Shown: positions 15,627-21,683 of the stretch, one piece after another
Layout of the letters: every line of letters begins with the position of its first letter
Position numbering within the stretch: position 1 is the first letter of the stretch
Source of the DNA: CAZQSL01 sp964595945
Lineage (GTDB): Bacteria > UBP15 > UBA6099 > JAJRTR01
NCBI GenBank assembly: GCA_964595945.1
Contig: CAZQSL010000056.1
Span: forward strand, 1-22,141
Direction of reading: 5' to 3'
Length of the DNA: 22,141 nucleotides
Notes under the pieces: generated by a model
What the model saw: only the letters and a program-made list of their open reading frames with translations
Databases searched by the model: none
Told to the model about the DNA's origin: nothing
Made by a program: the position numbers and the translations under genes

Positions 15627-15745
15627 GCAGTCGCAAGAAAGGATGAAATGCAAGGCACAAGGAGCATCTTGCAGTAAGCAGTATTTGACATACGCGAACA
15701 AAACAATGCTCCGGCAACACGGCAATTCGCCCTTATCGCGACTGC
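15627..15745. repeat. nested inverted-repeat structured element
   Basis: Four pairs of arms nest around one centre: GCAGTCGC (15627-15634) with GCGACTGC (15738-15745); GAAATGC (15645-15651) with GCAATTC (15722-15728), one mismatch; GGAGCAT (15661-15667) with ATGCTCC (15706-15712), perfect; and GTAT-TTGAC-ATAC (15681-15693). The whole can fold as one interrupted hairpin of about 120 bases. It looks like a dispersed intergenic repeat or a small structured RNA; only one copy is in the window. Confidence 0.5.
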
Positions 15746-15750
15746 AAAAC

Positions 15751-15777
15751 GCGGCAATCTCTTTTTTCTATTGCCGC
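15751..15777. repeat. perfect eight-base inverted repeat
   Basis: GCGGCAAT (15751-15758) and ATTGCCGC (15770-15777) pair over an 11-base, T-rich loop. No T-run follows on either strand, so terminator function is not shown. Confidence 0.45.
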
Positions 15778-15868
15778 ATTTGGGCCCATTTGGGCCCATT
15801 TTCGCCGCCAACCTTTTCCCCAACCCCCAAAATTACTTCACCACACCTTTTCCCCCATCTTTTTATAG

Positions 15869-15877
15869 TGATATAAT
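15869..15877 (+). promoter_or_regulatory. extended -10 promoter for the M24-like gene
   Basis: TGATATAAT is a perfect extended -10 element, about 40 bases before the ATG at 15917, giving a leader of roughly 33 bases. The -35 region (TTTCCC at 17-base spacing) is poor. Confidence 0.6.
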
Positions 15878-15916
15878 TCACCCGTCATACATCACTGCCC
15901 ACAGGAGCGTTTCGCA

Positions 15917-17014
15917 ATGACAAGACAGGAAGAATTTGCAATAAAAACAGCAAAAATCGACAAATATCTCGCAAACGCCGGCGCCGACGGCGTCATCCTC
16001 AGCCGGTGCGACTTCTTCTCATGGGCCACCTGCGGCGGCGCAAGCCACGTCAACATCGCACAGGATTGCGGCGTAGCTTCCTTCGCCTACATCTCCGGCA
16101 AAGCCTTCATCTTCACCAACAACATCGAACACCCCCGCATCCTCGACGAAGAGATCGCCGGGCTTCCCATCGAAATCGTATCCAACAAATGGTACGAAGA
16201 AGCCACCGCCCTCAAGGAATTCACCGCAAACAAAAAAGTCCTCACAGACGCGCCCCTCGCCGGCCTCGCGCCGCTCCCGGCCGATTTCGCCGAACTTTTC
16301 TACGACTTGACACCCTCCGAACTCGACCGTTACCGCGAAGTCGGCCGCCTCACTGGCGAAGCGCTCCAGGCCGCCTGCAAAGCCATCAAACCCGGCATGA
16401 CCGAATACCAGATCGCCGGCCTCCTCGCCGGCGCCTGCCACGACAACACTATCGTCCCCACCGTCAACCTCATCGCCGCCGACGCCCGCACCATGAAATA
16501 CCGCCACCCGATTCCCTCATTCGACAACACTTTCAACAAATCCGTAATGGTCGTCGTCTGCGGCCGCAAATATGGCCTCATCGCCTCCGCCACCCGCATG
16601 GTCTGCGTCGGCGCTCCCGATGCCCAGCTCCGCAAAAAACACGACGCTGTCGTCAATGTCGACATGACCTTCAACACTCTCACACGTCCAGGCAAAACCT
16701 TCGGCGAAATCTTCCGCGCCGCCCAGCAGGCTTATGCCGACGGCGGCTATGCCGGCGACTGGGAGCTCCACCATCAGGGCGGCGACGCCGGCTACCGTGG
16801 CCGCTACAGACTCGGCGGCCCCGCCGTCTCTCACACGATTCTCGTCAATTCTGCCTTCGCATGGAACCCCTCCATCACCGGCACCAAGAGCGAAGACACC
16901 ATACTCGTGCTCGAAGACCGCAACGAATTCATCACCGCCGTCCCCGGCTGGCCAACCATCAGTCTTCAGGCCAACGGCATGGCATTCGACCGCGCGGACA
17001 TCCTTTCAATATAG
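15917..17014 (+). CDS. M24 (pita-bread) peptidase-like protein, probably inactive
   Basis: A 365-residue protein with a creatinase-type N-terminal domain (about 1-130) and an M24 pita-bread domain (about 135-350). IKPGMTEYQIAGLL (157-170), HHQGG (285-289) and GTKSEDTILV (322-331) place it in the branch annotated as Xaa-Pro aminopeptidase-like. The metal ligands of active M24 enzymes are mostly missing: the first Asp region reads VVVCGRKYG, the usual D-x-T-R reads SATR (Ser224), and the Glu before PG reads WNPSITG. Only the His and final Glu look kept. I recall the same replacements in relatives with this HHQGG signature, so this branch may have a different, non-peptidase role. AGGAG nine bases before the ATG supports the start. 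It precedes the hydratase gene by 118 bases; co-transcription is possible. Confidence 0.82.
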   Translation: MTRQEEFAIKTAKIDKYLANAGADGVILSRCDFFSWATCGGASHVNIAQDCGVASFAYISGKAFIFTNNIEHPRILDEEIAGLPIEIVSNKWYEEATALKEFTANKKVLTDAPLAGLAPLPADFAELFYDLTPSELDRYREVGRLTGEALQAACKAIKPGMTEYQIAGLLAGACHDNTIVPTVNLIAADARTMKYRHPIPSFDNTFNKSVMVVVCGRKYGLIASATRMVCVGAPDAQLRKKHDAVVNVDMTFNTLTRPGKTFGEIFRAAQQAYADGGYAGDWELHHQGGDAGYRGRYRLGGPAVSHTILVNSAFAWNPSITGTKSEDTILVLEDRNEFITAVPGWPTISLQANGMAFDRADILSI

Positions 17015-17018
17015 TTTT

Positions 17019-17057
17019 CAGAAATTGCGGAATTCCACAATTTCTGGATACCGCAAT
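17019..17057 (+). promoter_or_regulatory. two mutually exclusive hairpins between the M24-like and hydratase genes
   Basis: CAGAAATTG (17019-17027) pairs perfectly with CAATTTCTG (17038-17046). ATTGCGG (17024-17030) can instead pair with CCGCAAT (17051-17057). The two stems share bases and cannot form together. GGAATTCC (17029-17036) sits between the arms of the first. No T-run follows, so this is not an ordinary terminator; RNA processing or a protein-binding site are possible. Confidence 0.35.
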
Positions 17058-17132
17058 TCGTCAAACCGGAATCAGATTGTTTTTAAACATAGTTTTGTAA
17101 AACAAAATTAATGAAATCAGGGGGTCGGCAAT

Positions 17133-17993
17133 ATGCCTATCGACGTCGAAACCGCACTCGCGGCAGAACTCAAGGAAGTAGAATACGAATTTACCGACAA
17201 GGAAGTACTCCTCTACGCACTCGGAGTCGGAGCCGGTATTCCTTCGACCGACAAAGACCAGCTAAAGTTCACTTTTGAAAACGGAATGAAAACACTGCCG
17301 ACTTTCGGCGTTGTCCCGGCATTTCCCGCGCTGCTTCGCATCATTAGCTGCCCAGGCCTGAAATTCAACCCAATGATGCTCCTCCACGGCGAACAGTTCC
17401 TCGAAATCCGCAAATATCCCATCCCCACAAGGGGCAAACTCACGACAAAACCCAAAGTCAGCGCCATATATGACAAGGGCAAGGGCGCACTCGTCATCCT
17501 CGACGCCATCACGACCAACGACAAGGGCGAAGAGCTATTCTTCAACTCCTTCTCGTGCTTCCTGCGCGGCGAAGGCGGTTTCGGCGGCGAAAAGGGTCCG
17601 CAGCCGGGCAACGAACCTCCCGACCGCGAGCCGGACAAAGTACTCGAAATGCCCACCCTCCCCCACCAGAATCTCATCTACAGGCTTTCGGGCGACAGAA
17701 ATCCGCTCCATTCCGATCCCAATTTCGCGAAAATGGCTGGCTTTGAAAAACCCATCATGCACGGCCTCTGCACTTACGGCATGGTCGGTCGCGCCGTCCT
17801 TCAGGAATTCTGCGGCAACGATCCGGCGAAATTCAAAAGCCTCGGCGCAAGATTTTCCAGCCATGTTTTCCCGGGCGAAACCGTTGTCGTCGAGATGTGG
17901 AAAGAAAGCGACACGAAGATCGTCGTCAAGGCGAAAACCGCCGAACGCGGTCTCGATGTCATTACCAATGCCGCTGTCACGCTCAACGCATGA
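17133..17993 (+). CDS. (R)-specific enoyl-CoA hydratase (hydratase 2, MaoC-type double hot dog)
   Basis: A 286-residue cytoplasmic enzyme that hydrates trans-2-enoyl-CoA to (R)-3-hydroxyacyl-CoA. The length and layout match the hydratase-2 unit of eukaryotic multifunctional enzyme 2: an N-terminal half without catalytic residues (about 1-145) and a C-terminal half with YRLSGDRNPLHSDP (183-196), whose Asp188 and His193 correspond to the catalytic Asp/His pair. AGFEKPIMHGLCTYG (202-216) is the family motif after it. A Gly/Pro-rich loop (147-168) joins the halves. GGGGG eight bases before the ATG is an unusual but workable ribosome binding site. The SCP2 gene follows after 30 bases, so both are probably one unit. 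It may feed fatty acid or hydroxyacyl-CoA chemistry with the downstream alcohol dehydrogenase. Confidence 0.93.
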   Translation: MPIDVETALAAELKEVEYEFTDKEVLLYALGVGAGIPSTDKDQLKFTFENGMKTLPTFGVVPAFPALLRIISCPGLKFNPMMLLHGEQFLEIRKYPIPTRGKLTTKPKVSAIYDKGKGALVILDAITTNDKGEELFFNSFSCFLRGEGGFGGEKGPQPGNEPPDREPDKVLEMPTLPHQNLIYRLSGDRNPLHSDPNFAKMAGFEKPIMHGLCTYGMVGRAVLQEFCGNDPAKFKSLGARFSSHVFPGETVVVEMWKESDTKIVVKAKTAERGLDVITNAAVTLNA

Positions 17994-18023
17994 CCACCGG
18001 CACTACATCACGGAGTGACCACC

Positions 18024-18548
18024 ATGGCGGATATCGGAAACATCACACTGTCATATAAGACAAAAGTCGCAATCGCCACGACCGCCCTCGCAGCTTTCGG
18101 CGCGGCATACGACATCGTGTCGGGCGCCAACCCGCAGATGAAGGCCGAACTCGCCACTTGGGAAGACGGCCGCACGTTTGCCATCGGCGTCCTCGAAAAA
18201 GGACCGGCAATCACTTTCGTCAAAATAAATGGCCGCGTCAAAAAACTCGGCGCCGGTATCGTCGACAAGCCCGATCTTGTCATTTACTTCAAAAATATCG
18301 ACGCCGCGCTTCTCACTTTCACCGGCCAGATGAACCCCAAAATCGCGTCCGTCCAGCACAGAACTGTCGTACACGGACGCATCGACCACGCTATGGAGGC
18401 CATGCGCACGATGGACATTGTCATCAAGTTCCTCATGCCGGGCTTTCTGCTCAAATCCATGTATGGCCGCAAAATCCCGCTCACGCCCGAAGAAGCGTTG
18501 CTCAAGGCGCGGGTGTATGCCGGGCTCGTCCCGAAAATGATCTTTTAA
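18024..18548 (+). CDS. SCP2 sterol-carrier domain protein
   Basis: A 174-residue single-domain SCP2-like protein, a soluble fold with a hydrophobic tunnel for acyl-CoA or other lipids. Hydrophobic beta strands near 52-68 (FAIGVLEKGPAITFVKI), DLVIYFKNIDAALLTFTGQM (84-103) and HGRIDHAMEAM (118-128) give the family pattern. The part after 130, with MPGFLLKSMYGRKIP, resembles the substrate-end helix. ATG 18024 is chosen because CGGAG stands eight bases before it; an in-frame GTG at 18015 is less likely. It follows the hydratase-2 gene closely and precedes an alcohol dehydrogenase by 48 bases. In eukaryotic MFE-2 an SCP2 domain is fused after hydratase 2, so it may present lipid substrates to its neighbour (inference). 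Confidence 0.87.
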   Translation: MADIGNITLSYKTKVAIATTALAAFGAAYDIVSGANPQMKAELATWEDGRTFAIGVLEKGPAITFVKINGRVKKLGAGIVDKPDLVIYFKNIDAALLTFTGQMNPKIASVQHRTVVHGRIDHAMEAMRTMDIVIKFLMPGFLLKSMYGRKIPLTPEEALLKARVYAGLVPKMIF

Positions 18549-18596
18549 TGGTGAATATTCGGACTCGCTCCGGATTACTACAGGGGAAGGTGACCC

Positions 18597-19775
18597 ATGT
18601 TTATCCCTCAATACTACGAATTTTACTGTCCCGTAAAAGTAGTCAGCGGGCTTAAGGCTGTCTCCAATCTGCCAGCGGAAATGGAACAGTTCGGCGCGAA
18701 GCGCGCACTCGTCGTGACCGATCAGGGCGTCGTCGGCGCCGGACTCATCAGCATCATCAAGGCCGCGTTCGAAGGCTCGGCATGCGAAATCGCCCACATC
18801 TTCGACACCACGCCGCCCGACTCCAGCATGAAAGTCGTCAACGACGTGGCCGAACTTTACCGCAAGCACAACTGCGACTGCTTCGTGGCCGTCGGCGGCG
18901 GCAGCAGTATCGACACCGCAAAGGGCGCAATCATCGTCATCGCCGAAAACACGAGCGACATCAAGCAGTTCCAGGGCGCAGAACGCCTCAAGAAACCCAC
19001 ACCGCCGTTTTTCGCAGTCCCCACAACATCCGGCACAGGTTCGGAAGTCACCCTCGTGGCCGTGATCTCCAATCCTGACCTCGGCGCGAAAATGGCTTTC
19101 AACTCCTACAATCTCATGCCCAATGTAGCTTTCATCGACCCGCAGATGACCGCCACCATGCCACCCCGCATCACTGCCGCCACCGGTATGGACGCACTCA
19201 CGCATGCCGTCGAGGCCTACTACTGCCTCCAGAAAAATCCCATCTCCGACTCGCTCGCCATCACCGCTATCAACATCATCATGGCCAACCTCGAAACATG
19301 CGTCACTAAGGGCGATGACCTCGATGCCCGCCTCGCAATGGGCAACGCGGCTCTCATCGCCGGCATGTCATTCTGCAATTCCATGGTCGGCGTCGCCCAT
19401 GCTCTCGCCCACGCCACCGGCGGCGTATGTCACGTCCCGCACGGCGTCGCCAACAATATCTACCTCCCGTGGGCAATGGAAAACAACCTCCCGCTCTGCA
19501 CATCCACCATCGCCGAACTCGCCCCCTGGCTCTGCCGCGGCCCTGTCTCAGGCAGCGACGAAGCCAGGGCGAAAGCCGCCATCCAGGCCGTCCGCGACAT
19601 ATCCCTGCGCCTCAACAAACAGTGCGGCCTCGCCTACAGACTCCGCGACGCTAACGTCACCGAGGACAAACTGCCAGCCATCGCACGTGGCGCCACCAAC
19701 GACGGCGCGTCAGTCTACAACCCTGTCGATGTCACTTACGATGCCGCTCTCGATATCCTCAAAAAAGCGTTCTGA
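18597..19775 (+). CDS. iron-containing alcohol dehydrogenase
   Basis: A 392-residue cytoplasmic group III alcohol dehydrogenase (FucO/AdhB/butanol dehydrogenase family) that interconverts alcohols and aldehydes with NAD(P). The cofactor motifs are AVGGGSSIDTAK (98-109) and VPTTSGTGSE (141-150). The four metal ligands of the family are present: Asp199 and His203 in GMDALTHAVEA, His268 in VGVAHALAH, and His282 in HVPHG, with the FucO spacing. AAGG about seven bases before the ATG supports the start. It is the last gene before a strong hairpin and follows the hydratase-2 and SCP2 genes, suggesting a lipid-derived or acyl substrate such as a long-chain alcohol or hydroxy acid. The substrate cannot be read from sequence. 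Confidence 0.94.
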   Translation: MFIPQYYEFYCPVKVVSGLKAVSNLPAEMEQFGAKRALVVTDQGVVGAGLISIIKAAFEGSACEIAHIFDTTPPDSSMKVVNDVAELYRKHNCDCFVAVGGGSSIDTAKGAIIVIAENTSDIKQFQGAERLKKPTPPFFAVPTTSGTGSEVTLVAVISNPDLGAKMAFNSYNLMPNVAFIDPQMTATMPPRITAATGMDALTHAVEAYYCLQKNPISDSLAITAINIIMANLETCVTKGDDLDARLAMGNAALIAGMSFCNSMVGVAHALAHATGGVCHVPHGVANNIYLPWAMENNLPLCTSTIAELAPWLCRGPVSGSDEARAKAAIQAVRDISLRLNKQCGLAYRLRDANVTEDKLPAIARGATNDGASVYNPVDVTYDAALDILKKAF

Positions 19776-19827
19776 GTCATCGTATGCAAAAACTGTGTTA
19801 AGAGATTGAAAGTTTTGGGAAAGGCCT

Positions 19828-19875
19828 CGGGAAAACCTTTTTTCAAAAAGGTTTTCCCGGCACTTCGCTTTTTTT
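19828..19875 (+). terminator. long A/T-tipped hairpin, terminator-like
   Basis: A perfect 15-base-pair stem: the left arm (19828-19842, CGGGAAAACC then five T) pairs with the right arm (19845-19859), leaving only TC at the tip. Seven T follow at 19869-19875. It lies about 50 bases after the alcohol dehydrogenase stop and just before the riboswitch. Similar hairpins preceded by a stretch like AAGTTTTGGG are, from memory, frequent between genes in some anaerobes such as Desulfovibrio. Confidence 0.7.
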
Positions 19876-19895
19876 CATCATATTTAACACCACAC

Positions 19896-19993
19896 TCTCC
19901 GACCCGACCGGGCTACAGCGCCGCACGTGCCACGTCCCGCCGGGCGACAGGGTGGGCAGGGGAAACCGGCCCGCCTCCCTTCTGGAAAGGAGA
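19896..19993 (+). promoter_or_regulatory. Moco-type (molybdenum/tungsten cofactor) riboswitch before tupA
   Basis: The leader matches my memory of the Moco RNA motif, including GTGCCACGTCCCGCCGGGCG and GGCAGGGGAAACCGGC. The closing stem pairs TCTCC (19896-19900) with GGAGA (19989-19993), which is also the ribosome binding site of tupA. An inner stem pairs GGTGGGC (19951-19957) with GCCCGCC (19969-19975) and is capped by GG-GAAA-CC (19960-19967), a GNRA tetraloop as known in this RNA. Position before a tungstate transporter fits. Inferred action: cofactor binding stabilises the closing stem and hides the ribosome binding site, lowering tungstate uptake. The tungsten-linked variant (Tuco) cannot be separated from Moco by eye. 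Confidence 0.85.
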
Positions 19994-19998
19994 CCCTG

Positions 19999-20889
19999 AT
20001 GAATTCATCACGCAGACAATTCCACCACGCACTCCTCCTCACGGCATTTCTGATCGCCATCACGCTGCATACGGCCACTACCGCCCACGCCGCAGAAACA
20101 AAAGTGCTGCGCCTCGCCACCACCACGAGCGTCGACAACACCGGACTACTCAAAGCCATCCTCCCCGTATTCGAAAAAGCCAACAACGCGCGCATCGACG
20201 TCATCGCGGTCGGCACGGGCAAAGCCATCGAAATCGCGCGCAACGGCGATGTCGACGCCATCCTCGTCCACGACCCGGACCTCGAAGCAAAATTCATGGC
20301 TGACGGATTCGGCACAAAACGCACCACCCTGATGTGGAATGATTTCATAGTCGTCGGCCCGCCCTCAGACCCCGCGAAAATCAGGGGCGGCAAAGTCGCC
20401 ACCGCGTGTTTCACCGCCATCGCAGATAAAAGACAGCCCTTCATCTCTCGCGGCGACAAATCAGGCACCAACAACAAGGAGCTCAAACTATGGGCGCAGG
20501 CCGGCATCAAACCCTCCGGCCAGCCGTGGTACATCGAAGGCGGGCGCGGCATGGAAGCCACTCTGCTCATGGCCGACGAAAAACAGGGCTACACCCTCAC
20601 CGACCGCGGCACATTCATCGCCACTCTGCCCAAGCTCAGACTCAAGGTCCTCTGCGAAGGCGATAAGGATTTCATCAATATCTACAGCATCATACCCGTC
20701 AATCCCGCAAAATATCCCAACGCCAACAACGCGCTCGCAGAGAAACTTGCCAGATGGCTTGCCTCTCCCCAGGGGCAGAAACTTATTGCTGATTTCAGAG
20801 CCAGCGACACACAGCTCTTTCACCTGTTCACCGAAAAAAAGGCCACGCCCGCACCACCTGCAAAAAAAGGCAAAAAGGCTAAAAAGTAA
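19999..20889 (+). CDS. tupA: tungstate ABC transporter substrate-binding protein
   Basis: A 296-residue secreted binding protein that captures tungstate for the TupABC importer. A signal peptide covers about 1-31 (basic RRQFHH, hydrophobic core, TAHA before the cut). The mature start LRLATTTSVDNTGLLKAILP (37-56) and VIAVGTGKAIE (68-78) are the TupA hallmark, and RGDKSGTNNKE (151-161) is the second oxyanion-binding segment; families often have TTTST and SGTH, so Ser/Val and Asn here are small changes. The tail (279-296) is rich in Ala, Pro and Lys, longer than usual. ATG 19999 is preceded by AAAGGAGA at good distance; a longer frame from 19927 would include the riboswitch and is rejected. It supplies tungsten to enzymes such as aldehyde or formate oxidoreductases (established for the family). 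Not seen here: those enzymes. Confidence 0.95.
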   Translation: MNSSRRQFHHALLLTAFLIAITLHTATTAHAAETKVLRLATTTSVDNTGLLKAILPVFEKANNARIDVIAVGTGKAIEIARNGDVDAILVHDPDLEAKFMADGFGTKRTTLMWNDFIVVGPPSDPAKIRGGKVATACFTAIADKRQPFISRGDKSGTNNKELKLWAQAGIKPSGQPWYIEGGRGMEATLLMADEKQGYTLTDRGTFIATLPKLRLKVLCEGDKDFINIYSIIPVNPAKYPNANNALAEKLARWLASPQGQKLIADFRASDTQLFHLFTEKKATPAPPAKKGKKAKK

Positions 20890-20938
20890 TATCAGTTAAC
20901 CCGTTTTCGATGTTAATGACGCAAGGTGTAATAAATTC

Positions 20939-21637
20939 TTGAATTACCTGTCGCAATCAGCGGGCGAAGCCATCCGGCTGCTCGCCACACTCGATCCAGA
21001 CGTCATGTCGGCAGTGCGCGCGTCGGTGCAGGTGGCGATCGGCGGCACACTCACTTCGGGCATCGTGGGACTGCCCATCGGTTATCTGCTCGGCTCACGT
21101 GATTTCCGCGGACGCAACACCGTCATGGCCGTACTACAGACACTGACGGCCATCCCCACTGTCGTCATCGGCCTTTTCGCATATATCCTCATCAGCAACA
21201 AGGGTATTCTGGGCCCGCTGCACTTGCTGTATACGATCGACGGCATAGTATTCGGCCTGTTTTTTCTCATACTGCCGCTCGTGATCTCACTGTCGATGTC
21301 GGCTACGCAGAGCGTGCCGCGAGAGATAGGCGAAACAGCTCTCACGCTTGGCGTTTCGCGCCTGAAATCAGTGGGCGCCGCCCTGCGCGAAGGCCGGTTT
21401 GCATATTTTACAGTACTGACGATGGCATTCGGGCGCGCCGTGGGCGAGGTGGGTGTCGCTATGATGCTCGGCGGCAACATCAGGGGCGTCACGCGCACGA
21501 TGACCACTGCTATTGCGCTTGAAACCGAGATGGGCGAATTCGCCTTTTCGCTCGCGCTCGGATTTATCCTGCTCGCGATTGCCCTGCTCGTCAATATTGT
21601 GCTGTACCGGTTCAAATCACGCATGGACAGGGTATAG
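20939..21637 (+). CDS. tupB: tungstate ABC transporter permease
   Basis: A 232-residue inner-membrane permease of the TupB/ModB/CysT type, with about five or six hydrophobic segments (near 28-52, 64-86, 100-120, 156-178, 202-222). The cytoplasmic EAA loop is visible as EIGETALTLGVSRLKSVG (129-146). The TTG start at 20939 is chosen because MNYLSQSAGEAIRLLATLDPD fits the N-terminus of relatives; the ribosome binding site (AAGGTG) is about 12 bases away, longer than ideal. The next in-frame ATG would lose 22 residues. It follows tupA by 49 bases and precedes tupC, under the same riboswitch. Confidence 0.93.
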   Translation: MNYLSQSAGEAIRLLATLDPDVMSAVRASVQVAIGGTLTSGIVGLPIGYLLGSRDFRGRNTVMAVLQTLTAIPTVVIGLFAYILISNKGILGPLHLLYTIDGIVFGLFFLILPLVISLSMSATQSVPREIGETALTLGVSRLKSVGAALREGRFAYFTVLTMAFGRAVGEVGVAMMLGGNIRGVTRTMTTAIALETEMGEFAFSLALGFILLAIALLVNIVLYRFKSRMDRV

Positions 21638-21683
21638 CACAGGTTTTCAGCGGCAAATCCGGAGATGCGATACGGAGACTCGA

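Larger units (their letters stand above)
15538..15916. other. intergenic region with terminator, structured element and promoter
   Basis: A 379-base stretch with no convincing gene. In order it holds a rho-independent terminator, a nested inverted-repeat element (15627-15745), a hairpin GCGGCAAT/ATTGCCGC (15751-15777), two copies of CATTTGGGCC in tandem (15777-15796), a pyrimidine-rich stretch, and an extended -10 promoter. Confidence 0.75.

Noticed and set aside
15685..15712. A promoter starting with a perfect TTGACA at 15685-15690
   Set aside because: No acceptable -10 lies 16-18 bases downstream, and the hexamer is the loop of a nested inverted repeat.
15777..15801. CRISPR-like or variable tandem repeat from the CATTTGGGCC units
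   Set aside because: Only two 10-base copies plus a partial one, no spacers and no cas genes nearby.
17019..17046. A rho-independent terminator after the M24-like gene
   Set aside because: The stem is AT-rich and no T-run follows it on either strand.
16006..17100. A 364-codon plus-strand frame inside the M24-like gene
   Set aside because: Arg/His/Pro-rich shadow in the +2 frame of a gene with clear homology.
18051..19205. A 384-codon minus-strand frame opposite the SCP2 and alcohol dehydrogenase genes
   Set aside because: It spans two real genes and their gap, has a composition typical of antisense reading, and shows no recognisable domain.
19927..19998. A 24-codon N-terminal extension of TupA
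   Set aside because: It would translate the riboswitch, and it would put residues before a normal signal peptide; ATG 19999 has a good ribosome binding site.
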